A program made the translations under genes and the position numbers. The notes beneath the pieces are model-generated. The model was not told where the DNA came from. It did no database searches and saw nothing but the letters and a program-made list of their open reading frames with translations. Shown in pieces: positions 51,774-59,589 of a stretch of DNA of 64,000 nt. Origin of the DNA: JAJDUF01 sp965238265 (GTDB lineage Bacteria > Chloroflexota > UBA11872 > UBA12225 > JAJDUF01); assembly GCA_965238265.1 (NCBI GenBank), contig OZ250185.1, positions 558,001 through 622,000 of the forward strand. The letters run 5' to 3'. Each line of letters opens with the position of its first letter. Within the stretch, counting starts at the first letter, position 1.

Positions 51774-51782
51774 TGCTATACC
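51774..51782 (+). promoter_or_regulatory. Predicted extended -10 promoter TGCTATACC
   Basis: TGCTATACC lies 25 bases before ATG 51808 with GGCAGGAGG as ribosome site between. No convincing -35 is seen. Confidence 0.35.
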
Positions 51783-51807
51783 TCTACAGGCAGGAGGTCC
51801 GGACGGC

Positions 51808-52035
51808 ATGACGGCACAACCGACGATAGAAGAGGCTGATGCTCTCTACGCGAAGTATGGGCAGCCCTTGGAGCAACAGCATGACGGGAAGTACGCTGCC
51901 ATTACCCGCCAGGGTCAGACGGTGACCGGCGCAACGGTACTCGCTGTCGCTGATCGGGCAGACGAGGAGTTTGGCCCCAAAGAGCAAGCCTTCATCTTCA
52001 AGATCGGTGGCCCCTCGGTATACAAATGGCGGTGA
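51808..52035 (+). CDS. Small hypothetical protein (75 aa) paired with retropepsin-like gene
   Basis: GCAGGAGG precedes ATG 51808. The protein (ADALYAKYGQPLEQQHDGKY to FKIGGPSVYKWR) resembles the small companion proteins that recur beside retropepsin-like genes in Chloroflexota and cyanobacteria. It overlaps the next gene by ten bases. Function unknown. Confidence 0.65.
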   Translation: MTAQPTIEEADALYAKYGQPLEQQHDGKYAAITRQGQTVTGATVLAVADRADEEFGPKEQAFIFKIGGPSVYKWR

Positions 52036-52397
52036 ACCGGCGACTTGTCAGCTCTCACTTCCCCTATCTCCCGATTCGGGTACAAGTAGGCCAGCACACG
52101 ATTGATACTGAAGCACTGCTCGACACAGGCTTTGACGGTGCCGTGGTGCTCCCGGTGAGTCTCCTAGAGAGCCTCTTGGCCAATGGTGTCCCTCCGCTGA
52201 GGTATATGCACCTTACCCTTGCGGATGATTCGACGCTGCTCGCCCCACGCTACACTGGCACACTCCGGATAGGCCAGCTGGAGCCGTTTCTTGCTGATGT
52301 CGTAGTCCTAGGTGACGAGCCGATGATCGGCCTCACCGTCACCAGACGCTACTATGTCGGCCTCGACCACGGCCGACAGGTCATTATCGAGCCTTGA
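52026..52397 (+). CDS. Retropepsin-like (clan AA) aspartic protease
   Basis: The 123-residue protein has the single-lobe aspartic protease motif ALLDTGFDGAVVLP (D-T-G-F-D-G) near residue 36, LRYMHLTLADDS as flap-like region and VVLGDEPMIGLTVTRRYYVG as the hydrophobic-hydrophobic-Gly element. It would act as a homodimer. The start overlaps the 75-residue gene, so they are translationally coupled; whether the partner is substrate, inhibitor or subunit is unknown. Confidence 0.8.
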   Translation: MAVNRRLVSSHFPYLPIRVQVGQHTIDTEALLDTGFDGAVVLPVSLLESLLANGVPPLRYMHLTLADDSTLLAPRYTGTLRIGQLEPFLADVVVLGDEPMIGLTVTRRYYVGLDHGRQVIIEP

Positions 52398-52525
52398 GCA
52401 CGCCAGGTGGTCAATCCCACCCCGACTGCCTTCTGAGCTGGCGAGCCGTTGAGTGTGTCGCGGCTGCGTGGCGGCAAGGCGAGAATTGCTACCCCCTTGA
52501 TGACAGGCGGCTGCCAGCCGAACGG

Positions 52526-52561
52526 CTGACACCTAGCATCACATAGTATAGAATAGCTAGG
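52526..52561 (+). promoter_or_regulatory. Promoter and probable operator of the PadR-type gene
   Basis: CTGACA at 52526-52531 and TAGAAT at 52549-52554 are 17 bases apart. The ATG at 52563 sits about where transcription should start, so the mRNA may be leaderless. The inverted hexamers CCTAGC (52532-52537) and GCTAGG (52556-52561) bracket the -10, fitting autorepression. Confidence 0.55.
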
Positions 52562-52562
52562 T

Positions 52563-52886
52563 ATGAAAGGTGAAGCGCTCAAGGGACACCTCGACATGCT
52601 CCTGCTGGCCGCGCTGGCGGCTGGCGCTGCCCATGGGTACGCGATCATCACCGCGCTACGCGAGCGGAGCGGGGGCACGTTCGATCTACCCGAGGGAACA
52701 ATCTACCCCGCCCTCCACCGCCTCGAACAGTCCGGTCTCCTCCAGAGTAGCTGGACCGCGGTTGGTGGCCGGCGGCGGCGCGTCTATGCGCTGACGAAGC
52801 GGGGGCGAGCCGTGCTCGCGGAGCGACGGGAAGCGTGGTGGGCCTTTAGCGGCGCGGTCGCAGCCGTGCTCGGGAGCACGACATGA
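52563..52886 (+). CDS. PadR-family transcriptional regulator
   Basis: The 107-residue protein has the winged-helix start LKGHLDMLLLAALAAGAAHG followed by YAIITAL, FDLPEGTIYPALHRLEQSGL and the wing RRRRVYALTKRGRAVLAERR. It is a short PadR type with a single C-terminal dimerisation helix. Its stop overlaps the start of a HAAS-type membrane protein gene by four bases, the standard arrangement for PadR with its membrane partner. It probably represses this operon. Confidence 0.94.
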   Translation: MKGEALKGHLDMLLLAALAAGAAHGYAIITALRERSGGTFDLPEGTIYPALHRLEQSGLLQSSWTAVGGRRRRVYALTKRGRAVLAERREAWWAFSGAVAAVLGSTT

Positions 52887-53932
52887 CACCGCAACCCGGC
52901 GAGGACTTCCTGGCCACACTCTCGGCCGAGCTAGCGGCTGCCGGCATCGGGCCGCGACGCCGGGCTGAGATTCGTGCCGAGGCGGAAGATCACCTGCGGG
53001 AGTCGGCGCGGGCGTCGCAGCTTCAGGGTCAGACTGCCGACGCTGCCTGGCAGCAGGCCGTGGCCCGTTTTGGCGCGCCGGCGGAGTTAGCGCGGCGCTT
53101 TGCCGCGACCGGCAAGCAAGGAGGCTCTGCTATGACCCGTCTGGCACTGCTCCTAGCCCGGATCGGCCTCCGTTCGGATGGAGAGCCGGAAGGAAGCCGT
53201 GTGGATGCCTCAATGCGCCGAACCCCGCGCACGCGCCTGGGCTGGTTCGCTGCCGGTGTTGCCTTGGTCCTGTTGTCCACGGGAGGCAGCTTCGCAGCCG
53301 ACACGATTAATGAGGGTATGTGGAGCGTGTTTGGGGACGCAATCAATGAGAATTGGCTGCTCCTCGTCGTAGGTGCCGTCGCGCGGTGGCTGATCGCAGG
53401 CTTACTGATGGGATTCGGGCAATGGCTCGTGCTCCGGCACTGGGTAGACCGTGCCCGGTGGTGGATACTCGCCAGTGGCGCCGGCTGGGCTGGTGCTTCC
53501 GCCTTGGGCATGACCACTGGTCTCATCTTCATCGAGGAGCTACGCTGGGAGATCGTCGGTTGGGCACTGATGCTACCGGTCCTCTTTCTAGGAGTGGGCC
53601 TCTTCCAGTGGCTACTCTTGCGACGCTGGGTGCGCCGGGCCGGTTGGTGGCTGTTAGCGAGCGGGCTGTCATCGTTGACTCCCCTCGTTCTATCTTATGT
53701 TCTTTATGCTGTCCTACAGCCGCAGGCGACCGAGGGAGGGAACGGCCCGGCGATCATTGCACTTGCTCCTGTGCTCCGTGGGCTGTTCAGCGGCGTGGCC
53801 CTGGTCCTGCTGTTCGCCCTGGCTGGCAATCCCAGCCAGGGCTTGGACCGCGAGGCCGGGGCGGTGGCCGACACCACAGTCGAATCAACAGCTCGCCCGC
53901 GACGAAGGCTGGCCCTGCTCCAGTACGCCTGA
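52883..53932 (+). CDS. HAAS/permease-prefix membrane protein
   Basis: The N-terminal 75 residues (FLATLSAELAAAGIGPRRRA and WQQAVARFGAPAELARRF) form a HAAS-like helical signalling domain as found in partners of PadR regulators. Six or so membrane helices follow, for example TRLGWFAAGVALVLLSTGGS and IVGWALMLPVLFLGVGLFQW, with repeated QWLVLRHWVDRARWW/QWLLLRRWVRRAGWW units at the membrane border. 349 residues, translationally coupled to the PadR gene (ATGA). Function unknown, perhaps stress sensing at the membrane. Confidence 0.82.
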   Translation: MTPQPGEDFLATLSAELAAAGIGPRRRAEIRAEAEDHLRESARASQLQGQTADAAWQQAVARFGAPAELARRFAATGKQGGSAMTRLALLLARIGLRSDGEPEGSRVDASMRRTPRTRLGWFAAGVALVLLSTGGSFAADTINEGMWSVFGDAINENWLLLVVGAVARWLIAGLLMGFGQWLVLRHWVDRARWWILASGAGWAGASALGMTTGLIFIEELRWEIVGWALMLPVLFLGVGLFQWLLLRRWVRRAGWWLLASGLSSLTPLVLSYVLYAVLQPQATEGGNGPAIIALAPVLRGLFSGVALVLLFALAGNPSQGLDREAGAVADTTVESTARPRRRLALLQYA

Positions 53933-54175
53933 TCTATAGGTGCTGCGGAAGCCGGAATCCATGTCCCCGGTCCGCCCCCCACCCTCGCCCTCCCCCGTGC
54001 TGACGTACAGGGGAGGGAACATGCTGGCCCCCCGCCCCCGCCGCCGCGAGCTTCCCGTCCCCCTGCCGCAGCGGGGGGCCATAGGGGGGCCTTCATCCTA
54101 TTGACACGGCGTGCTCAGGAATGTCACACTTACGGTGCGCCGGCTGAGGCGCGTCTTAACAACTGCATAGCGATA
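53933..54175. repeat. Repeat-bearing leader upstream of the T-box
   Basis: Holds a family C-like element at about 53985-54025 (CCCTCCCCCGTGCTGACGTA with CAGGGGAGGG) and a family B-like CCGCAGCGGGGGGCCATAGG at about 54065-54090. TTGACA at 54101-54106 is a good -35 hexamer that could belong to the ileS promoter, but the -10 is unclear. Confidence 0.45.
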
Positions 54176-54490
54176 CCAGGCGACGACGGAAACGAGTACG
54201 CTGCCGCGCACGGCGGCAGAGAGCCGGCGGTTGGTGTGAGCCGGCGCCGGAGCGCAGCGGAAAATCCTTCCTGAGCCGTCCCCCCAACGAGCGCGGTCGG
54301 TCGGAGCACGACCGCACTGCGTTCTAGTAGACGGGACCGGGTCCGCTACCCGTTAGCAAGGGCGCGCGTATGAACACGTGCGCGACAGAGGTGAGAGGCA
54401 TCGTCGGCTGCGCTGGCCGGCGGTGATCTCTAAGCGGGGTGGTACCGCGGGCATATCGGCTCGTCCCGGTGGGGACGGGCTTTCGTGTTT
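54176..54490 (+). promoter_or_regulatory. T-box riboswitch, isoleucine, upstream of ileS
   Basis: GACGACGGAAACGAGTACG opens stem I with its AGTA element. ATC at 54264-54266 in GAAAATCCTTCCTGAG stands in the specifier position and reads Ile, matching the gene. The canonical T-box GGGTGGTACCGCGG is at 54437-54450. An overlapping terminator follows. Uncharged tRNA-Ile should pair with ATC and the T-box bulge and favour antitermination, so ileS is expressed when isoleucyl-tRNA is short. Confidence 0.93.
54459..54490 (+). terminator. T-box-controlled terminator
   Basis: A 9-bp stem GCTCGTCCC/GGGACGGGC with loop GGTG is followed by TTTCGTGTTT. The left arm is next to the T-box sequence, as needed for the alternative antiterminator. 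Confidence 0.85.
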
Positions 54491-54524
54491 AAGGATGCTG
54501 ACCTCGCTCCCCGGCCGGGCGTCA

Positions 54525-54570
54525 TGGACTCCCCTTCCCTGAAGGGAAGGGGCCGGGGGATAGGTCAAAA
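54525..54570. repeat. Family C palindrome between T-box and ileS
   Basis: CCCCTTCCCTGAAGGGAAGGGG followed by CCGGGGGATAGGTC. It lies between the T-box terminator and the AAGGAG ribosome site of ileS, so the hairpin would form in the 5' leader. Confidence 0.65.
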
Positions 54571-54582
54571 AGGAGTGGAGCT

Positions 54583-57500
54583 ATGGGATTTCGACAAGTG
54601 CCGCGAACCGTAGAGTATCCGGCGATGGAAGAGCGCATCCTGGCCTTCTGGCGGGATACGCAGGCATTTGACAAGCTCGTTGCCAAGAACAAGGGCGGCC
54701 CGCGCTGGTCATTTATGGACGGTCCCATCACCGCCAACAACCCCATGGGCGTCCACCACGCCTGGGGACGCACCTACAAAGACACCTACCAGCGCTACCG
54801 AGCCATGCGCGGTTTCGACCAGCGGTACCAAAACGGCTTCGACTGCCAGGGCCTCTGGATCGAGGTGGAAGTTGAGCGCGAGCTTGGCTTCAAGAGCAAG
54901 CGCGATATCGAGGCCTACGGTATTGCCGAGTTTGTCGAGCGCTGCAAGGAGCGGGTCTACAAGTACGCCGGTATCCAGACCGAGCAGTCCATCCGGCTGG
55001 GCTATTGGATGCACTGGGACAACTCGTACTTCACCCTGTCCGACGAGAACAACTACAACATCTGGCACTTCCTGAAGACGGCGCACGAGCGCGGCCTGGT
55101 CTACAAGGGCAACGACTCGATGCCCTGGTGTCCGCGCTGCGGCACCGGTATCTCGCAGCACGAGATCGTCACCGAGGGCTATCAGGAGCTGGAGCACCCC
55201 GGCGTGTTCGCGGAGTTTCCGCTGCACGAGCGCCCCGGCGAGGCGCTGCTCGTCTGGACGACCACCGCCTGGACCCTCACCGCCAACGTCGCCGCGGCCG
55301 TACACCCGGATCTGCCGTACCTGCGGGTCCGGCAAGGCGACCGGACGCTCTACGTCTCCAAGGGGACGGCTGCGGCTGCCCTGCAAGGGGAGTACGAGGT
55401 CCTGGGCGAGGTGCCGGGGCGCGAGCTGGTGGGCCTGTCCTATGCCGGACCGTTCGACGAGCTACCGGCGCAGGATGGAGTGGCGCATCCGGTTATTGCC
55501 TGGGAGGAGGTCAGCGAGACGGAGGGCACCGGCATCGTCCACATCGCGCCCGGCTGCGGAAAGGAAGACATGGAGCTGGGCCGCGAGCATGGTCTACCGC
55601 CCATCGTCCCGCTCGACGAGTTCGGCAACTACGTCGAGGGCTTCGACTGGCTGAGTGGTCGCAACGTGTACGACATCGCCGAGCCGATCATCGAGAACTT
55701 GCGCCGGAAAGGGCGTCTCTACCATGTCGCGCTCTATACCCACCGCTACCCGGTGTGCTGGCGGTGCAGCAGCGAGCTTGTGTTTCGGCTGGTAGACGAG
55801 TGGTTTATCTCCATGGACGGCCCGCGCCGACCGGTCACTGACCACTGGCCACTGGCCACTGACAAGGTGCCGGCTACCCGGCTGCGCGACGAGATTGCGG
55901 ACGTGACCAAGCAAATCACCTGGCTGCCGCCGTGGGGCTTGGACCGCGAGCTTGACTGGCTCCGCAACATGGACGATTGGATGATCTCCAAGAAACGCTA
56001 CTACGGGCTGGCGCTGCCCATCTGGACCTGCGCGGAGTGCGGCTGGTTTGACGTGATCGGTAGCCCGGAGGAGCTGCGCGAGCGAGCTATCGAGGGGTGG
56101 GATGCTTTCGAGGGGCATACCCCCCACCGGCCCTGGGTAGACGCGGTGAAGGTGCGCTGCGAGCAGTGTGGCGCCACGGCCAGCCGCATCGCGGACGTGG
56201 GCAACCCCTGGCTGGATGCCGGCATTGTGCCCTACTCCACGCTCGATTACCGCACGGACCGCGACTACTGGTCCCAGTGGTTCCCGCCGCACTTCATCAC
56301 CGAGTCGTTTCCCGGTCAGTTCCGCAACTGGTTCTACGTGCTGCTGACGATGAGCACGGTCCTGGAGCACGAGCCGCCGTTTCGGACGGTCCTCGGCCAC
56401 GCGCAGGTGCGCGACGGGGAGGGCCGCGAGATGCACAAAAGCTGGGGCAATGCCATCGAATTCAATGAAGCCGCCGACCGCGCTGGCGCCAGCGTGATGC
56501 GCTGGATGTACATGGGCACGAACCCGGAGCATAACGTGAATTTCGGCTGGAATACGCTCGCGGAGGTAGAGCGCCGGCTGCTGACGCTCTGGAACGTCTA
56601 TGCCTTCTTCGTGACCTACGCCGAGCTAGAGGGCTGGCGTCCGCCAGCCGCGCCAGATGCCGAGCAAGATGGCTCTCGACCGGCGGCGCCCGCCCCGGCG
56701 GTGGCGGAGCGCCCGGCCCTCGACCGCTGGGTCCTCAGCGAGCTACACCGGCTCGTCCAAGACGCGACGGTCGGTATGGACCGCTTCGATGTGATGACCT
56801 TGGTCCGCCGTACCGAGGCGTTCGTCGAGGAGCTGTCCACCTGGTACGTGCGGCGCAGCCGGCGGCGCTTCTGGCGGGCCACCGACAAGACCGACCAAGC
56901 CGCCGCCTTTGCCACGCTACACGAGGTGCTGGTTACGCTGGTGAAGCTGATCGCCCCGCCGATGCCGTTCCTGGCCGAGGAGATGTACCAGAACCTAGTG
57001 CGGTCGGTGGATAGCGCGGCGCCGGAATCGGTGCATCTGTGTGGCTGGCCGACGGCCGATACAGCCCGGCTCGACCCGGCCCTGAGCGCGGCCATGGACC
57101 TCGTGCGGTGGGTAGTAAGCCTCGGCCGCGCGGCCCGCAGCCGTGCCCAGATCAAGGTGCGCCAGCCGGTTGCCGCTATCAATGTGCGCGTTGCGGCGGC
57201 CAGCGACCGCGCGGTGCTGACCAAGCATCGAGACCAACTGCTCGACGAGCTTAACGTCAAGGAGCTGCGCTTCGCCGAGTCGTCCGATGAGTATGTCGCC
57301 TATCGCGTGCGGCCGCTCCCCGCCGTGATCGGACCACAGTTCGGCCGCCAAACGCAAGCGATCCTGCAGGCGCTACGCGCGGCTGACGGTCATGCTCTGG
57401 CCCGCAGCAAGGGAGCCGGCGAGCCGGTGACCATCACGGTTGAAGGCGCGGCGGTCGAGCTTGGCCCGGACAGCTATGAGGTCGAAGTCGAAGATCAGCC

Positions 57501-57834
57501 CGGCTTCAGCGTGGTCGAGGAGGGCGGCGCGATGGTCGCACTCGACACGCGGCTCACGCCGGAGCTAGAGCGCGAGGGGCTGGCCCGCGAGCTGGTACAT
57601 CGTCTGCAAGGCGTGCGCCGTGACGCCGGACTGACCATCAGCGATTGGGTCACGACCACGCTCGACACGAGCGATGCGGCCCTCGCGGCCGTCGTCGAGC
57701 ACCACGGTGAGCACGTCGCAAGTGAGACGATTGCTCGCAGCCTCACCGTCGGGAGCCTCCCGCCCGCTGCCCACGTTGCCGAGCTGTCCTTCGGCGGCCA
57801 CAGCGCCCGCGTCGCCATCGTGCGTACCGACTGA
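54583..57834 (+). CDS. ileS: Isoleucyl-tRNA synthetase
   Basis: AAGGAG precedes ATG 54583. The 1083-residue class I synthetase has the HIGH-type motif in NPMGVHHAWGRT (H58, H59) and the KMSKS-type motif in EMHKSWGNAIEF (K619, S620). The editing domain includes LLVWTTTAWTLTANVAAAVH and HIAPGCGKEDMELG. The anticodon-binding part follows (RRSRRRFWRATDKTDQAAAF). The signature words are those of the second, eukaryote-like bacterial IleRS group. Residues about 415-431 (PRRPVTDHWPLATDKVP) are encoded by a family E repeat within a loop between editing and catalytic regions. Controlled by an Ile T-box. Confidence 0.96.
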   Translation: MGFRQVPRTVEYPAMEERILAFWRDTQAFDKLVAKNKGGPRWSFMDGPITANNPMGVHHAWGRTYKDTYQRYRAMRGFDQRYQNGFDCQGLWIEVEVERELGFKSKRDIEAYGIAEFVERCKERVYKYAGIQTEQSIRLGYWMHWDNSYFTLSDENNYNIWHFLKTAHERGLVYKGNDSMPWCPRCGTGISQHEIVTEGYQELEHPGVFAEFPLHERPGEALLVWTTTAWTLTANVAAAVHPDLPYLRVRQGDRTLYVSKGTAAAALQGEYEVLGEVPGRELVGLSYAGPFDELPAQDGVAHPVIAWEEVSETEGTGIVHIAPGCGKEDMELGREHGLPPIVPLDEFGNYVEGFDWLSGRNVYDIAEPIIENLRRKGRLYHVALYTHRYPVCWRCSSELVFRLVDEWFISMDGPRRPVTDHWPLATDKVPATRLRDEIADVTKQITWLPPWGLDRELDWLRNMDDWMISKKRYYGLALPIWTCAECGWFDVIGSPEELRERAIEGWDAFEGHTPHRPWVDAVKVRCEQCGATASRIADVGNPWLDAGIVPYSTLDYRTDRDYWSQWFPPHFITESFPGQFRNWFYVLLTMSTVLEHEPPFRTVLGHAQVRDGEGREMHKSWGNAIEFNEAADRAGASVMRWMYMGTNPEHNVNFGWNTLAEVERRLLTLWNVYAFFVTYAELEGWRPPAAPDAEQDGSRPAAPAPAVAERPALDRWVLSELHRLVQDATVGMDRFDVMTLVRRTEAFVEELSTWYVRRSRRRFWRATDKTDQAAAFATLHEVLVTLVKLIAPPMPFLAEEMYQNLVRSVDSAAPESVHLCGWPTADTARLDPALSAAMDLVRWVVSLGRAARSRAQIKVRQPVAAINVRVAAASDRAVLTKHRDQLLDELNVKELRFAESSDEYVAYRVRPLPAVIGPQFGRQTQAILQALRAADGHALARSKGAGEPVTITVEGAAVELGPDSYEVEVEDQPGFSVVEEGGAMVALDTRLTPELEREGLARELVHRLQGVRRDAGLTISDWVTTTLDTSDAALAAVVEHHGEHVASETIARSLTVGSLPPAAHVAELSFGGHSARVAIVRTD
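55833..55865. repeat. Repeat family E inside ileS
   Basis: GGTCACTGACCACTGGCCAC then TGGCCACTGACAAG, in frame. Related to 24010-24042 and 35150-35182. Confidence 0.75.
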
Positions 57835-57849
57835 CAGTGTTTTGGGCCT

Positions 57850-57910
57850 AACCCCCGGCCCCGCCCTCCACCAGTGGAGAGGGGGAGTCCGCCGGAGGCG
57901 AGCGGGGGTG
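57850..57910. repeat. Family C-like repeat after ileS
   Basis: CCCCCGGCCCCGCCCTCCAC followed by CAGTGGAGAGGGGGAG, between the convergent ileS and HEPN genes. A likely hairpin that could end both transcripts. Confidence 0.55.
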
Positions 57911-57947
57911 AATAGCGAATAGCCCCTTGGCGTTTCTAGGGCCCGGC

Positions 57948-58550
57948 CTAGACAACAACTGCGAAGATGGCTTCCCCTACACGCTCGATAAATTCGACAG
58001 TCTCGTCGACCATCAGCGTATCAATCGGCCAGCGGTCGCCGAACGATGCGGGATCAAGATCGGCCTCATGGGCTATCTTGTTTCGGCGATCAACGATAAA
58101 TCGAAGCTGTTTCCGCACGTCTTGCTCAGACATGCCCAAACTGTGCCCAACACTGGACCACAACCTCTCACTGGAGAATAGCTGCACCGCCTCGGTTATC
58201 CTGTCAGGGTGTTGAAAGCTGCGCCAGCCTTGCTGGGACCGAATCTCGCTATCGAGCCACTGCTCGTCATCTGGATCGAGCAGCCATTGTCTGACGGCTC
58301 CCAGTGGTACGGAGAACCGAGTAAATGCTGGCGTCTCTTGCCGTGTTCCTCGGTTAATCTCCAGCATTCCGAGCCGCACGAGTTCGTGGATATACTGGTC
58401 GAGCGCACTGACTGCCAGCACCAACTCGGCCCGCAGAAGGTCCGAAAGGTCTACCGCACTAGTCGTCTGGCCTTCAAGTGCGCGATAGATGCCGCCAAGG
58501 TTGCGGACGCGAGCGATGTTACCTTGGAATTGATCAAGAGCGGATTGCAT
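57948..58550 (-). CDS. RiboL-PSP-type HEPN-domain protein
   Basis: The 200-residue helical protein has the HEPN RNase motif R156-N-K-I-A-H161 in FIVDRRNKIAHEAD and an N-terminal helix pair (LRAELVLAVSALDQYIHELV) typical of RiboL-PSP-HEPN domains. HEPN proteins of this sort are commonly metal-independent RNases in toxin or antiviral systems. The gene overlaps the 3' end of the ParA-like ATPase gene by 17 bases, so the two are coupled. Both are less G+C-rich than the surrounding genes, suggesting transfer. Confidence 0.82.
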   Translation of the reverse strand: MQSALDQFQGNIARVRNLGGIYRALEGQTTSAVDLSDLLRAELVLAVSALDQYIHELVRLGMLEINRGTRQETPAFTRFSVPLGAVRQWLLDPDDEQWLDSEIRSQQGWRSFQHPDRITEAVQLFSSERLWSSVGHSLGMSEQDVRKQLRFIVDRRNKIAHEADLDPASFGDRWPIDTLMVDETVEFIERVGEAIFAVVV

Positions 58551-59589
58551 TACCGGTCAACTCTAAGACGCGGTCTGTCATAGTGTCGAATATCGCCTTG
58601 AAGTTGTCCCGGGAGTTCAGGTTGATTGCCAAGACTTGTCCTCTCTGACCTATCTGGCCGGGTTTCAATGCGAAAACTGGTGTCTGTGCTTCTTGGGATC
58701 TCGCGATCAAGCTGTTGAAGTCCGGGATCGTTGCCAGCCGGTAGTTTGGCTCCATACAGCTAGTGCAATACACAGTCTCCGACAGCAGCATGTCAATGTC
58801 TCCTAACACAGGCACCAGCTTATTCGATACCATTTCATCAATGCGGTCAATCCAGATTTGGAACGCTCTCGTCGGTGACCCTCCGCGTGGTCTGTAATTC
58901 TGGATAACCGTGCCTAAGAAGCTGGGGGTAACAAGGGGAAACGGGTAGCTGGCCTCGCGCAGTATGGGCATAGAAGCTGCTTTCTCCGCCCACCTATGCC
59001 AGCGAGGCAGCACTATGGCGAGGGAATCAATAGCCATGACGGAGAAATAGTCCGGACTGGTCGGCACAATAAAGTAATCACTGGTCATCAATAGGTTCTG
59101 GTTTATTGAGCCTAGCCCGGGATTCATGTCAATCAGGATGTAAGTAGCATTAAAACGTTCAGCCGTCTTCTCCAAGAGATAGGAAATCGAGCCAGGGAGA
59201 TTCTGGAGAGTCTGGATAGAGCCGGAGAGTTCCTGAGCAATGCCCAAAGTGACCTCATATTCGGAGAGATTAATATGGCCGGGCAGTAGGAAAAGGCCTT
59301 CTCTGCCCGGTACGGAGATACACTCGACCGGCTTGATTAGCTCGGGTCTTGATTCGAAGGCTGGTGCAAGGCCAGCCTTGAGATTACGCTTCGCGTCCCT
59401 TTGATAGAAGTCCTCCAACTCCGTTGGCCCCTGATATCCGAGTACCATACCGGTAAGATTGCATTGCGGGTCGGCGTCAACCATGACGACCCGCTGGCCC
59501 CTTTCAGCAAGCATCCAGCCAAGATTGAATGTCGTTGTCGTCTTACTTACGCCGCCTTTATGGTTGAAGAGACTAATCTTTTTGACCAT
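58534..59589 (-). CDS. ParA/MinD-like AAA ATPase, partner of HEPN gene
   Basis: The 351-residue protein starts MVKKISLFNHKGGVSKTTTT. K11-GGVSKTT is a deviant Walker A with the ParA signature Lys, but Ser replaces the middle Gly. VVMVDADPQCNLTGMV is the A-prime block and YILIDMNPGLGSINQNLLMT is Walker B. The C-terminal third (TVYCTSCMEPNYRLATIPDF) is not shared with chromosome-partitioning ParA proteins, and no parB gene or parS site is seen. Coupling to a HEPN RNase gene suggests a sensor or regulator for that RNase. An upstream start at 59628 is less likely; the ATG shares one base with the stop of the gene before it. Confidence 0.88.
   Translation of the reverse strand: MVKKISLFNHKGGVSKTTTTFNLGWMLAERGQRVVMVDADPQCNLTGMVLGYQGPTELEDFYQRDAKRNLKAGLAPAFESRPELIKPVECISVPGREGLFLLPGHINLSEYEVTLGIAQELSGSIQTLQNLPGSISYLLEKTAERFNATYILIDMNPGLGSINQNLLMTSDYFIVPTSPDYFSVMAIDSLAIVLPRWHRWAEKAASMPILREASYPFPLVTPSFLGTVIQNYRPRGGSPTRAFQIWIDRIDEMVSNKLVPVLGDIDMLLSETVYCTSCMEPNYRLATIPDFNSLIARSQEAQTPVFALKPGQIGQRGQVLAINLNSRDNFKAIFDTMTDRVLELTGNAIRS

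Noticed and set aside
58534..59589. ParA-like gene as a plasmid or chromosome partition locus
   Set aside because: No parB, no parS-like sites and no replication genes are nearby. The overlap with a HEPN gene fits a different role.
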